From Tamlana sp. 2_MG-2023 (GTDB taxonomy: Bacteria; Bacteroidota; Bacteroidia; Flavobacteriales; Flavobacteriaceae), in the NCBI RefSeq assembly GCF_030548465.1, contig NZ_JAUOSF010000001.1:310001-374000 (forward strand): a stretch of 64,000 nucleotides of DNA, read 5' to 3'. Both the position numbers and the translations under genes were made by a program. A model generated the notes under the pieces. It saw nothing but the letters and a program-made list of their open reading frames with translations. It was not told the origin of the DNA and did no database searches. This document shows positions 45,312 through 55,203 of the stretch, piece by piece. The number at the start of each line of letters is the position of its first letter. Position 1 is the stretch's first letter.

Positions 45312-47306
45312 CTAGTAAAGGTCTTTAATTTTTTTAAGTTTCGTTTTCCACAATTCTAAAGAATCCTCGTGAATTTTGATATTGTTGTGAACTTCTTTCA
45401 CAAGCGGATTATCATCTTCAACATTAGTGAAAAACTGTAAATTGTTTTCCAACTGGTTGATCTGACCTTTCACTTCGTCTATTTTCTTTCTAATAAAAAT
45501 ACGTTCGTTGTCTAGGTTTCTATTATCATCATCGGCAGCATTAAGTACTTCTAATTTATTTTCGTACTTAATGATTTCAGCTTCATTCTTATCTAGGTCT
45601 AATGTGGCAAGCAACTGGTCAATACTCTTTTGAAACTTACCATCAATATAGCGTTTGTCTTGAGGAACACGCCCAAGCTCTTGCCAAGTCTTAATTTGTT
45701 CTTTTATGGCCTCAATTCCCGCTTCCTTGTCCTTTGGTAATTCAAGTGTTTTTAAGCTATTTAGTAGCTCATTTTTCTTGGTGTAAGCTTCGGTCTGCTC
45801 TGCACTTGCAGCATTTCGTTTCGCGTGAATTCTATCAAAATAAAAATTGCAAGCAGCTTTAAATTGTTTCCAAATTTTGTCACTATCCTTTCTTGGCACA
45901 TGACCAATTTTCTTCCAATCACCTTGAATTTTTTTCATCAACGGTGTTACAGTTTCAAAATCGTCACTTTCTTTATTATCTTCGGCAACCTGGATTAAAT
46001 CTAATTTTAACTGAAGGTTTTTATATTGCTCTTTCTTTAAGTCTTTGTAAAAGCTGTTTTTTTGTCTGTTGAACGTTCTAACAGCCTCTTTGAACTTAGC
46101 CCATGTGGCTTCGTTAACTTTTAAAGGTACTTTTCCGGCATTAAAAAAATCTTCGCGCAATGCTTCAATTTGCTTTATTTTCTTTTGTAAACCACCGTGT
46201 GACTTTGCACCTTGGGCACTTACTGCCTCAATGTTTGCAATGATCTCTAGTTTTTTCTCTAGGTTTTTTTCGTAAACTTTATCTATTTCTTGATAATAGC
46301 TGTGGCGTTTGTCATTTATAATTTTTGTAGCCGCTTTAAAGCGTTCCCAGATAGCTTCGCGATGCTCTAATCCTACAGGACCGAGTTCTTCTTTCCACAT
46401 TTTGTGTAACTCTTGTAGTTCTCTAAAAGCACGCATCACATTATCATCTTTCGATAACTCTTCGGCACGTTCAATAATTAATAATTTCTTCTCTAGATTA
46501 TGTTTAAAATCTAAATCACGTAAATCTCTATTTAAGTGTAGAAAATCGTAAAACAATTCCACGTGGTGGTGGTAACTGTTCCAAGCATTATTATATTTAT
46601 CTCGAGGAATAGGGCCCGTTTTTCTCCAACGTTCTTGTAAATCTTTAAAGTGTTTATAGGTTGTGTTAATGTTTTCTTCAACATTAATTAAGCCTTTTAA
46701 TTCTTCAATAATTTCAAGTTTGTCTTCAAGATTTTGCTTCAGGTTTTTTTCTAAACTCTGATAATGGTTATTCAGTTTCGTTCTGTAAACTTTGTAAGCA
46801 TCTTTATAGCGTTTTTGAACAGGAGAAGAATAATAGAAGTCAATTTCATTACCGCCATCATTCAAGAAATCTTCTTTCTTTTCATCTATAATAGACTGTA
46901 ATTTTAATTTAAACTCGTTATTTATGCTGTTCACATGCGTGCGAATCGCTTGAATTTTCTCAGTTTCTAGAAGCCTTTCTAATTCAATGGCTAAGGCTTC
47001 TAAAGACATCGAGTCGTATTCTTTGACTTCAATTTTATGACGATCCTTATTGCCTTCATCTTCGGCATCCTCGGCGTTAGATTCGTCTATTTCGTTAAGT
47101 AATTCATCTTGTTCTTCATTTGAAGTAGATGAGTCATCTTCTTTCGATTCTGTATTTTCAGGGGTGTCAACAACAGGTTTTTCAGTTTCATCTACCTCAT
47201 TGGATGTTGATTCTATGTTTTGATTTTCATTTAACTCTACTGAATTTTCATTAGAATTATTAGCATCCACTTCTTCTACTTTTTGTGATTTCTCGTTGTC
47301 AGACAT
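45312..47306 (-). CDS. DUF349 repeat protein
   Basis: A 664-residue, highly charged, helical protein. The first 90 residues are acidic and disordered (rich in E, N, D and S). The rest has five to six DUF349 units of about 75 residues, each with an FKxAxxxFxxxR/K core and a preceding WKxxGPxPR-like turn (RWRKTGPIPRDKYN, MWKEELGPVGLE, DWKKIGHVPRKDSD, TWQELGRVPQDKR). The C-terminus is coiled-coil. DUF349 proteins are widespread in Bacteroidota, with no settled function; a cytoplasmic scaffold or nucleic-acid-binding role has been guessed. Confidence 0.92.
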   Translation of the reverse strand: MSDNEKSQKVEEVDANNSNENSVELNENQNIESTSNEVDETEKPVVDTPENTESKEDDSSTSNEEQDELLNEIDESNAEDAEDEGNKDRHKIEVKEYDSMSLEALAIELERLLETEKIQAIRTHVNSINNEFKLKLQSIIDEKKEDFLNDGGNEIDFYYSSPVQKRYKDAYKVYRTKLNNHYQSLEKNLKQNLEDKLEIIEELKGLINVEENINTTYKHFKDLQERWRKTGPIPRDKYNNAWNSYHHHVELFYDFLHLNRDLRDLDFKHNLEKKLLIIERAEELSKDDNVMRAFRELQELHKMWKEELGPVGLEHREAIWERFKAATKIINDKRHSYYQEIDKVYEKNLEKKLEIIANIEAVSAQGAKSHGGLQKKIKQIEALREDFFNAGKVPLKVNEATWAKFKEAVRTFNRQKNSFYKDLKKEQYKNLQLKLDLIQVAEDNKESDDFETVTPLMKKIQGDWKKIGHVPRKDSDKIWKQFKAACNFYFDRIHAKRNAASAEQTEAYTKKNELLNSLKTLELPKDKEAGIEAIKEQIKTWQELGRVPQDKRYIDGKFQKSIDQLLATLDLDKNEAEIIKYENKLEVLNAADDDNRNLDNERIFIRKKIDEVKGQINQLENNLQFFTNVEDDNPLVKEVHNNIKIHEDSLELWKTKLKKIKDLY

Positions 47307-47411
47307 TTTTAAAAATGTTAAGGTTCAATTAATTATTTTCGACTTTAAAGATACTAACAAGTATAGTATAAACAAAGTACTAGCAAGTGTTTTAACTTAT
47401 TTATAAAGGTT

Positions 47412-48152
47412 TTAATAAAGGTCCCAAATAGACCAAGATTTTTCTGCTTGTAGTTTTAACATGTTAGCGCCATTCACTATTGTGGCTCCATTTCTTTTCC
47501 CAGCACTTAAAAATGCTGTTTCCTCAGGATTGTAAATTAAGTCGAAAAGTAAATGTTTATCTGTAATACCTTCGTAAGGAATATTAGGGCAGTCTTCAAT
47601 ATCGGGGAAGGTGCCAAGTGGTGTACAGTTTACTATAACTTCATGATTTTTAACGTCTTCTTGGGTTAAGGTATCATAAGAAAATTGAACATGTTCCGAT
47701 AGTTTTCTAGATACATAATGGCAAGTTAACCCCAGTTCTTTTAAGCTGTAAATCACTGCTTTACTTGCGCCACCTGTACCTAAAATCAAGGCTTTTTTAT
47801 GGTGCGGTTTAATGAACGGTTCAATGGTCTTTTTAAACCCGTAGCAATCGGTATTGTAGCCCACTAATTTGCCTTTTTTGGTGATTTTAATGGTGTTCAC
47901 CGCGCCAATGGCTTTGGCTTGTTCGTTTATTTCATCGAGGTAAGGCATCACGGCTTCTTTGTATGGAATGGTCACATTTAAACCTTTTAAGCCTTCAGTT
48001 TGCTTTATAATATCCTGAAACTTGTTGATGTTTTCAATATCGAAGTTTTCGTATGAGGTGTTTTCAATGTGTTCTTTTTCGAATTTCTCTTTAAAGTATG
48101 CTCTTGAAAAGGAGTATGAAATATTTTTACCTAGAAGTCCTAATTTGTTCAT
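47412..48152 (-). CDS. aroE: Shikimate dehydrogenase
   Basis: A 246-residue AroE. LNVTIPYKEAVMPYL carries the catalytic Lys, GYNTDCYGF the Asp, and LILGTGGASKAVIYSL the NADP-binding glycine motif. It reduces 3-dehydroshikimate in aromatic amino acid synthesis. Its ATG overlaps the stop of the upstream DUF368 gene (ATGA), so translation is probably coupled. Confidence 0.96.
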   Translation of the reverse strand: MNKLGLLGKNISYSFSRAYFKEKFEKEHIENTSYENFDIENINKFQDIIKQTEGLKGLNVTIPYKEAVMPYLDEINEQAKAIGAVNTIKITKKGKLVGYNTDCYGFKKTIEPFIKPHHKKALILGTGGASKAVIYSLKELGLTCHYVSRKLSEHVQFSYDTLTQEDVKNHEVIVNCTPLGTFPDIEDCPNIPYEGITDKHLLFDLIYNPEETAFLSAGKRNGATIVNGANMLKLQAEKSWSIWDLY

Positions 48153-49165
48153 GCTGTTTTTTTAGTTTTTTGTCCGTACCACTGCAACACCAACACCATG
48201 GCAATGCCAATGATGATGAAGCCAATAGCGATAGATGTTTCGGTGTTTAGTTCGGGAATAAAACGTTCGTAATTATGAATTATTCTTTGTCCACGAGAAT
48301 CTAATAAAAGGTTGCCACTTTCATGCGTTTTAAAAATAGTTTTTTTCCATGGCCAAACAACGCCTAAAGAACCCACGATAAACCCTATTATAGAAGACAA
48401 AGTAATGCTTTTATAATGCTTTAAAATATAGCTTAACATGTGAGAGAAAGTTACCAATCCAGTAATAGACCCTAAAGTGAAAACTACTAATATTTTTAGC
48501 ATTTGAATGCGCTGGGTATTTTCCGTAAAACTAAAATCACCTACAAAAATTTCTGACATGGTATCGTACAGTGCGTTTACCGAGTCTACTAATAGTAACA
48601 CATAATTACCTAAAAGCATTAAAATGAACGAGCCTGAAAACCCTGGAAGTGTCATTCCCGATACGCTAATAATTCCGCAGAAAAAAACAAACCATAAGTT
48701 ACTGTTTTCGGTAGCAGGGTTTAAGAAACTAATGCTTAACCCTAATAGTATACCAATGGTTAGCGATAGATATGTTTTAGGGTTCCAATCGTCAAAGTCT
48801 TTATGAATGTAGTAGATGGAGCCGATAATCATTCCGAAGAAAACACTCCAAACGTAAAGTTCATGGTGTTGGATTAAGTAATCGAGTACTTTAGAAATAC
48901 TAAAGTAACTAATCACCATACCTAGGAATAAGAGGCTTAAAAAGCGTCCGTTTATGTAATGATAAAAACTTTTAAAGCGGCCGTTTAGTAGTAATGCGAA
49001 GGCTTTTTTGTTAACTTTTTTTAGCGAGTATATGAATTCTTCATAGAAACCAGCAACAAAAGCAACCACACCACCAGAAACTCCAGGGACTTTATTCGCA
49101 GCACCCATGCCTAATCCTTTTAGAACTAGAAAAAGTTTATCGGTAAGTGTTCGGGTACTTTGCAT
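48149..49165 (-). CDS. DUF368 membrane protein (first of two paralogues)
   Basis: A 338-residue membrane protein with about nine hydrophobic helices. Signature sequences are GLGMGAANKVPGVSGGVVAF near the N-terminus and ISVSGMTLPGFSGSFILMLLGNY in the middle. In DUF368/PopT-type proteins a related family has been proposed to translocate undecaprenyl phosphate; that assignment is established for some homologues only. It is the second gene of a coupled trio with the paralogue upstream and aroE downstream. Confidence 0.9.
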   Translation of the reverse strand: MQSTRTLTDKLFLVLKGLGMGAANKVPGVSGGVVAFVAGFYEEFIYSLKKVNKKAFALLLNGRFKSFYHYINGRFLSLLFLGMVISYFSISKVLDYLIQHHELYVWSVFFGMIIGSIYYIHKDFDDWNPKTYLSLTIGILLGLSISFLNPATENSNLWFVFFCGIISVSGMTLPGFSGSFILMLLGNYVLLLVDSVNALYDTMSEIFVGDFSFTENTQRIQMLKILVVFTLGSITGLVTFSHMLSYILKHYKSITLSSIIGFIVGSLGVVWPWKKTIFKTHESGNLLLDSRGQRIIHNYERFIPELNTETSIAIGFIIIGIAMVLVLQWYGQKTKKTA

Positions 49166-50085
49166 TATTGTTTTTTCGAGCCTAACTTTTCAAGTATAAA
49201 AATAGTTAAAAAACCTAAAATTATTAAAGCTATTGCATAAAGCAAATGGTTATCACCTTCAAAATTTAATGGTGAAATACTTTCCTGTAATAGTGGTGTT
49301 TTAATACCTTTTGAATTGGTGTGCCAAGTTAAGGTGTTTTTCCAAGGCCAAACTTTGTTTAACGAACCAAAAATAAATCCTGTTAAAACCGCTAGGGTGA
49401 TGTTGTGATAATTTTTAAAAAGCCATTTTAAGACATGGCTAAAACTTAAAAGACCAACTAGTGCACCAATAGCAAAAATGGCAATTTTTTTTATATCGAG
49501 ATCATGAAAGGCATCACTTAGGGTTTTATAAGCCCCAAGAATGATAAGGATAAATGATCCTGAGATGCCTGGGAGTATCATGGCGCAAATGGCAATAGCT
49601 CCAGCAATGCATAAAAACCATGAACTTTCATTTGTTCCTAGTGAAGGTAGTTTGCTAATATAAAAAGCCACAGCGGCGCCTATAATTAATGATACAATTG
49701 TGGCTGTATTCCATTTTGTAATTTGTTTTCCAACAAAATAAATACTAGCAACTATGAGTCCGAAAAAGAAGGACCATATTAAAACAGGATGATGAATGAG
49801 CAGGTAACTGGCGAGTTTCATAAAGGTTACAAAACTGATGATAATACCAGTCATGAGCGCCAATATGAAATTACCATTTAGCTGCGTCCAGAAATCTTTA
49901 AAACCTTTATTGAAAAGTGTTTTAAATAGTGCGCCATTAATATTACTTATGGTTGAAATTAATTCTTCATAGATTCCAGATATAAAAGCTATCGTACCGC
50001 CAGAAACACCTGGAACAGCATCGGCAGCTCCCATGGCTAGCCCTTTAAAAGTAATGATTAAATAATCACTTAAACGTCTTTGCAT
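49165..50085 (-). CDS. DUF368 membrane protein (second of two paralogues)
   Basis: A 306-residue paralogue of the next gene, with the same two signatures (GLAMGAADAVPGVSGGTIAF and AICAMILPGISGSFILIILGAY). The ATG at 50085 (MQRRLSDYL) is chosen because it aligns with the start of the paralogue (MQSTRTLTDKL); an upstream in-frame TTG at 50118 would add 11 residues. The stop overlaps the next start by one base (TAATG). Undecaprenyl-phosphate translocation is possible by family relation but not shown. Confidence 0.9.
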   Translation of the reverse strand: MQRRLSDYLIITFKGLAMGAADAVPGVSGGTIAFISGIYEELISTISNINGALFKTLFNKGFKDFWTQLNGNFILALMTGIIISFVTFMKLASYLLIHHPVLIWSFFFGLIVASIYFVGKQITKWNTATIVSLIIGAAVAFYISKLPSLGTNESSWFLCIAGAIAICAMILPGISGSFILIILGAYKTLSDAFHDLDIKKIAIFAIGALVGLLSFSHVLKWLFKNYHNITLAVLTGFIFGSLNKVWPWKNTLTWHTNSKGIKTPLLQESISPLNFEGDNHLLYAIALIILGFLTIFILEKLGSKKQ

Positions 50086-50135
50086 GCTTGATTTTTTAAC
50101 AAAACCAAAGGTATACAAATTAATTAAACGTTTTG

Positions 50136-51524
50136 TTACAGATTTGTTTTTAGAATCTTTTTAACTAACCTTTTGTTAGAAATTTTCGGGAAAAGTTCAT
50201 CAATAATGAAATAGTATTCTTCGTTGTATTTAAGTCCGTTTTTTAAATGAAAAGTCCCTTTGTCATTTTCATTTAACTGAAAGTAAAGTCCTGCTAAGCG
50301 GTATTCAATTTCAGCATTTTCAGGATAAAATTCAATCGCTTGTTCAAAATTATAAATGGCAGCTTCAGCTTCACCTAATTTAATTAATAAATCTCCACGT
50401 GATAACCAGGTGTTTAATTCGTAATTCCCTAGCTCTAAGGTTTTCTTGTAACCACGTTCGGCTTCTTCAAATAAACTTAACCGGTGATTAATTTGCGAGT
50501 ATAATTTCCAATAAATAACATTTTCAGAATCTATATTAATCGCTTTATTGATATAATATAGTGCTTTTTGAAAATCGTGTTTTTTGTTGTGAAATTTTGT
50601 TATGGCAATCCAGCCTTTGTCTAATAAAGGATCTTCATGAACGGTTCTATCATAATATTGTAAAGCCAATTCAAGATCCCCTAATTTTTCATGACAATTA
50701 CCAATGCGCAATAACGCAAAAGAGGTTGGATCGTCTAAGCTTAAGGTTATGGTATAATTTTCAATCGCGTCTTTGTAGCGTTTTAGTTTTTCTAGAACTT
50801 TACCACGCTCCAAGTAAGCACCAACAAAAGTATCATCTGAAATGATTGCAAAATCGTAAGCCGCTAAGGCTTTTTTGTAATCTTTTAAAAGGTAATATTG
50901 TTTTCCCAATTGATGCCAAGCCACTTCGCAGTATGGATTTTTATCTAAAAATAAGTTTAAATATGAAATCGCATCTTCGTGCTGCTCTAAAAATTCAAAG
51001 CAGTAAATAATGTTGTAAAGGGCAGAGTAGTCGTCTAAATCTGTTTCGAGACATTTCATGAAGTAGGTTTTAGCTTCTTCAAAATTGTCTAGAAATAAAT
51101 ACTCCATTCCAATTAAGGAATATAGATCAACCACATCGTCTGTTAGCTTCAGTGCCTGTTTAAGTACAACTATAGCTTGTTCATGATCGTCTTTTTTAGA
51201 ATAGATATTAGCTTTCTGAATGTAAATTTCCTCATTATTAGGATCCAAACTATATAACTCACTTAATAAGTTATCAGCTTCATCTAACTTATCTTCAAAA
51301 ACAAATATTTCAACTTTAAAAAGTCTTAAGTTAATTGAAGAAGGGTGTTGATCTAATCCTAATTTTATAGCTTTTTTTGCTAGAGCTATTTTACCTTGGT
51401 TCAGGTAATGATGAATGATGTTTTCAAATTCTTCTGAATCAAAGAATAAAACATGGTTTGTTTTTAACATCGATTCAAACTTGGTAAGCGGCAAATTTTT
51501 GTTGTCATCATGACTAAACTCCAT
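50136..51524 (-). CDS. Tetratricopeptide repeat protein
   Basis: A 462-residue soluble protein made of about ten TPR units (for example EIYIQKANIYSKKDDHEQAI, AWHQLGKQYYLLKDYKKALA, AYLERGKVLEKLKRYKDAIE). There is no signal peptide, so it is probably cytoplasmic. The ATG at 51524 is used; an in-frame TTG seven codons upstream is less likely. Repeats mediate protein contacts; the partner is unknown. Confidence 0.92.
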   Translation of the reverse strand: MEFSHDDNKNLPLTKFESMLKTNHVLFFDSEEFENIIHHYLNQGKIALAKKAIKLGLDQHPSSINLRLFKVEIFVFEDKLDEADNLLSELYSLDPNNEEIYIQKANIYSKKDDHEQAIVVLKQALKLTDDVVDLYSLIGMEYLFLDNFEEAKTYFMKCLETDLDDYSALYNIIYCFEFLEQHEDAISYLNLFLDKNPYCEVAWHQLGKQYYLLKDYKKALAAYDFAIISDDTFVGAYLERGKVLEKLKRYKDAIENYTITLSLDDPTSFALLRIGNCHEKLGDLELALQYYDRTVHEDPLLDKGWIAITKFHNKKHDFQKALYYINKAINIDSENVIYWKLYSQINHRLSLFEEAERGYKKTLELGNYELNTWLSRGDLLIKLGEAEAAIYNFEQAIEFYPENAEIEYRLAGLYFQLNENDKGTFHLKNGLKYNEEYYFIIDELFPKISNKRLVKKILKTNL

Positions 51525-51680
51525 AAGCACATTTGTGAGGTTCAACTTTATTAAAGTTACTATTCTATTTAAAGGTTAGTCGTAATTCGACTAAATGTTT
51601 TCAACAAAGTAATCAACAAAAGTAGTGTTTCGTCGAGTATTTATTTGTTTTTTACTGATAATCAATAAGTTAAATTTTTG

Positions 51681-52865
51681 TTAGACATCAAGGATTTCGT
51701 CAAGAATACTTAAAATAACTTGACAACCTTCGGTAATTTCACTGTTTGAAATGGTTAATGGCGGGGTAATTCTTACTGCTTTAGGCTCAAATAAGAGCCA
51801 GAATAAGATTAAACCTTGATCTTGTGCTGTTAAAATGAGTTGGTTTACCTTATCTAAATCGGGTAAAATCAACGCCAGCATCAGGCCTTTTCCGCGTATT
51901 TCTGAGATTAAAGGGTGCACAAGAAGCTTTCTAAAAAGGGCTTCTTTTTCTAATGCTTGTGACATTAAATTGGACTCGGTAATTTCTTTTAATGTTGCTA
52001 ATGCTGAAGCTGCAATGACAGGATGCCCGCCAAAGGTTGTGATATGGCCAAGTTTGGGATTGTCTTGTAATAAATCCATGAGCGCACTGGAAGCTGTAAA
52101 AGCGCCAATAGGCATGCCACCGCCTAGTCCTTTTCCTGTAACAATAATATCTGGAATACAATTGTAGTTTTCAAATCCGAAAAGTTTCCCTGTTCGACCT
52201 ATACCTGGTTGTATTTCGTCTAAAATTAAAAGCGCACCAACTTTAGTACACTGCGCTTTAACTTTTGTTAAATAATCATTTGTGGGTTCTATAAAGCCAG
52301 CCCCTCCTTGTATGGTTTCTAAAATTACACAAGCTGTATTTTTCGTTATTAGCTTTAAGTCCTCTTCATTATTAAAGTTAATAAAGCGTACATCTGGTAA
52401 TAATGGTCTAAAAGCACGTTTTCGCTCTTCGTACCCCATAACACTCATAGCGCCCATGGTATTACCATGATAGGCATGGTTTGCAGCTATTATTTCGGTA
52501 CGCCCAGTAGCACGTTTGGCTAATTTTAAGGCGCCTTCAATGGCTTCTGTTCCAGAGTTTGTTAAGTATGTTTTTTCAAAAGGTGCAGGTAAGTGACTTG
52601 CGATGAGTTTTGTGAGTTCTACAGCTGGTTGTTGCGCGTACTCGCCATACACCATAACATGCATGTATTTGTCAAGCTGGGTTTTTATGGCATCGATAAC
52701 TTTAGGGTGGTTATGACCTAAGGGACAAGCAGAAACTCCTGCTACAAAATCTAAATACCTCTTGTTATTGGTATCATAAATATACGAACCATTGGCATGA
52801 GAAACTTCCATCGCTAAGGGATGTGTAGTTGTTTGTGCTTGATATTTAAGAAAATCTGAAGTCAT
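51681..52865 (-). CDS. Class III (acetylornithine/ornithine-type) aminotransferase
   Basis: A 394-residue PLP enzyme of the aspartate aminotransferase superfamily, subgroup III. Motifs are YLDFVAGVSACPLGHNHP, TNSGTEAIEGALKLAKR, LLILDEIQPGIGRTGKLF, and the PLP lysine in DIIVTGKGLGGGMPIG. The subgroup transfers omega-amino groups to 2-oxoglutarate; ornithine, acetylornithine or 4-aminobutyrate are all possible. There is no arg gene cluster nearby, so it is not assigned to argD. It lies 11 bp after the OstA-like gene. Confidence 0.9.
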   Translation of the reverse strand: MTSDFLKYQAQTTTHPLAMEVSHANGSYIYDTNNKRYLDFVAGVSACPLGHNHPKVIDAIKTQLDKYMHVMVYGEYAQQPAVELTKLIASHLPAPFEKTYLTNSGTEAIEGALKLAKRATGRTEIIAANHAYHGNTMGAMSVMGYEERKRAFRPLLPDVRFINFNNEEDLKLITKNTACVILETIQGGAGFIEPTNDYLTKVKAQCTKVGALLILDEIQPGIGRTGKLFGFENYNCIPDIIVTGKGLGGGMPIGAFTASSALMDLLQDNPKLGHITTFGGHPVIAASALATLKEITESNLMSQALEKEALFRKLLVHPLISEIRGKGLMLALILPDLDKVNQLILTAQDQGLILFWLLFEPKAVRITPPLTISNSEITEGCQVILSILDEILDV

Positions 52866-52876
52866 TCGCTTTTGAT

Positions 52877-55015
52877 TTATTCCTCTAAAACTTCAATAAG
52901 TTTAGCGCCCCAAACATAGATGGAGTCATCTGTTTGAAGATCACTAATTAAACATCTAAGCTTACTGCCATCGTTACTTTTATGTCCAATTAATGTGTAT
53001 TCCTTCCATTCATTGGTTACTGTTATTGGTAATGTTGCATAAACGGCATAGTTTGTATCAGCACGTTGCAATCTAAGTCTCGTTTTTCCTTTTCCCTTCA
53101 TCCAAACTGAAAATTTGAATGTGCCATATGTTTTATTAATAATTTGGAAAATGTGACCGTCACCTGTTCCTGTTCCCTTGATAAGATCGGATACGTCATT
53201 ATTAGGGGTTTTCATAGGGCTAATATCTGCATTGATGCCATTTTTTAGCCATTTTGAGTGGCTAAATTCATTAGGGAATTCTAATAAGTTTTCTGTTTTC
53301 TTCGGAATATTACGAGCCGCTTTATTTTTGTGAGGTTCACCTTTTCCTGCTAATTTTATGCGTTCCTGCATAGCCTCATCAAAGAATTCGCCTGAAGGGA
53401 TATAATCATCTAAGCCTTTTATAACAGGGAGTTCTAAAGGAGGATCGTCACTAAATAAATCTTCCACACTTGTTGGGCGTTCATCTTCCCGCCAATCAAA
53501 ACCTTTTAAAAATTTATCTTTTTTAGGGTATTTAGATTCAGGAATTAAATCACCATCTACTTGATTAAATCTAGAGTACTCTTCAATATCGCCTTCAGCA
53601 AATAAAATTTTAATGCTACCAGATTTAGCTTTGTCTATTCCTATGAGTTCTTGTTTTTCGTTTCTTGCATAAAAAATTGATTCTGCATTTTTAATGATAT
53701 TAACCTCTCGTAGCGCATTCTCGTCATTAAAAAGTCCGACCAATCGTAAACCATAAATTTGATTATAACCGTTGTCACTTAAGGTATCTTTACTAATGAT
53801 AAAGGAATGATTAAAAACCAAGAGTGAGTCTATTTTTTCCGTTTTACTGTTTGAAATCAGGTGAATGGTGTCTCCAGTCATTTGGTTTTCAAAATTCCAA
53901 AGAATCGGTTTTCTTGCTGTTGAAAATTTATCACCTGCAGATAAACGTGGAATGTTTATTAACTTGGTGAGACCTGTTTTTTGGTTCGCGTGGATAGAAT
54001 CTGATTTCCCCGTAATATCCGATTTAAATATTTTCGCGTTGTAATAGGCGTTAATAATGCGATTATCTGGTTTGCCAGTAACCATAATTTTATCGGCATG
54101 CATAAAAACAGAATCCTTTTCCTGTACGGTAATCGCTAAGGCGCGTTTTGTGATGAATAGCGAATCTTTTTCTTTAAAAACTTCGGCATAGTGCCCTTTA
54201 ATTATACTGTTATTAAGCGTATCGGTAACCTTGATGTTATTGGTTGCTGAAGCGAAACTTTTATTGTTATCAAAAAACAAACTATCACCTTCAACGATAC
54301 GGTTGTCGTAATCTATTTTAGCATTTTTTAGCGCATAACCAACCTCTAATTTGGTGTCGTAAAACCCTTTTTCACAATAGGTTTTGCTAGTTTCGGTAGT
54401 GATGGTTGATGGTCCGAATAGGTAAGCAAAACCAGAATCGGAGTAAAAATCAAAAAAATCTGAATTTATGGTTGATTCTTTGTTAACTAAAACCACATCG
54501 TTTACAAACTGATATTTTTTAATATCCATGTAATAACGACCAATTTTACTTGTAATAGTGCCTGAAGAATCTTTTACAACCTTACCGCCGTTTCTATAAA
54601 AAGCTTGTTGTTTTACACGATCAAAGTATAGGGTGTCTGAAGAAATGGTAGAGTGGGGGTCTGTTAAAACCACATCGCCACTGGCAAAAGCTAATTCTGT
54701 GATACCACTATATTCTACATATTTAGAAGTCATATTAATGGTGTCTCCTTGTTTCACAGATACATTACCATAGGCTTCAACGAAATTTTCTTCACCATAA
54801 TGAATGGCTTTGTCGCACCACATGTTTGAACCGCCATGAATAATATGTACTTGCTGCTTATCGTCGCGTGTTAGAACCTTCGCGCCTGGATAGTTTTCTT
54901 CATCAATAGTGAGTTTTCCCGCGTACTCAATTTGAATTTTTCGTTTTTCTTGAGCGCCGTTAACTGAAACAAAACCTATAACAAAGATTAATAGTAAAAC
55001 TTGAAGTTTGTTCAA
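52877..55015 (-). CDS. OstA/LptA-like periplasmic protein with extra C-terminal domain
   Basis: A ~712-residue exported protein. No ATG is available: TTG at 55015 gives the signal peptide NKLQVLLLIFVIGFVSVNGAQ, while TTG at 55036 would add seven residues. The first ~530 residues show the OstA (LptA/LptD N-terminal) beta-jelly-roll pattern with repeated strand-turn units (VHIIHGGSNMWCDKAIHY, GNVSVKQGDTINMTSKYVEY). It presumably takes part in lipopolysaccharide transport. The last ~130 residues (SKWLKNGINADISPM, FKFSVWMKGKGKTRLRLQR, TNEWKEYTLIGHK, SIYVWGAKLIEV) look like a carbohydrate-binding-module-type beta-sandwich, a domain unusual for this family. Confidence 0.82.
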   Translation of the reverse strand: MNKLQVLLLIFVIGFVSVNGAQEKRKIQIEYAGKLTIDEENYPGAKVLTRDDKQQVHIIHGGSNMWCDKAIHYGEENFVEAYGNVSVKQGDTINMTSKYVEYSGITELAFASGDVVLTDPHSTISSDTLYFDRVKQQAFYRNGGKVVKDSSGTITSKIGRYYMDIKKYQFVNDVVLVNKESTINSDFFDFYSDSGFAYLFGPSTITTETSKTYCEKGFYDTKLEVGYALKNAKIDYDNRIVEGDSLFFDNNKSFASATNNIKVTDTLNNSIIKGHYAEVFKEKDSLFITKRALAITVQEKDSVFMHADKIMVTGKPDNRIINAYYNAKIFKSDITGKSDSIHANQKTGLTKLINIPRLSAGDKFSTARKPILWNFENQMTGDTIHLISNSKTEKIDSLLVFNHSFIISKDTLSDNGYNQIYGLRLVGLFNDENALREVNIIKNAESIFYARNEKQELIGIDKAKSGSIKILFAEGDIEEYSRFNQVDGDLIPESKYPKKDKFLKGFDWREDERPTSVEDLFSDDPPLELPVIKGLDDYIPSGEFFDEAMQERIKLAGKGEPHKNKAARNIPKKTENLLEFPNEFSHSKWLKNGINADISPMKTPNNDVSDLIKGTGTGDGHIFQIINKTYGTFKFSVWMKGKGKTRLRLQRADTNYAVYATLPITVTNEWKEYTLIGHKSNDGSKLRCLISDLQTDDSIYVWGAKLIEVLEE

Positions 55016-55203
55016 AGTGTAAAAAATTTGAGGCAAAAATAACGATAAAAATAATGTTTTATGATATTGTTTAGACCTAAATAATTCAAGCTTTAAGTAA
55101 GTGATTAAATTTATTAGTTAAACCTTAATAATTGTAACTATGTTATAGTTTTTTGATTTGGCTACTTTTTGTTTTTATTGAAGTATTTTAATATGACTTA
55201 ATA

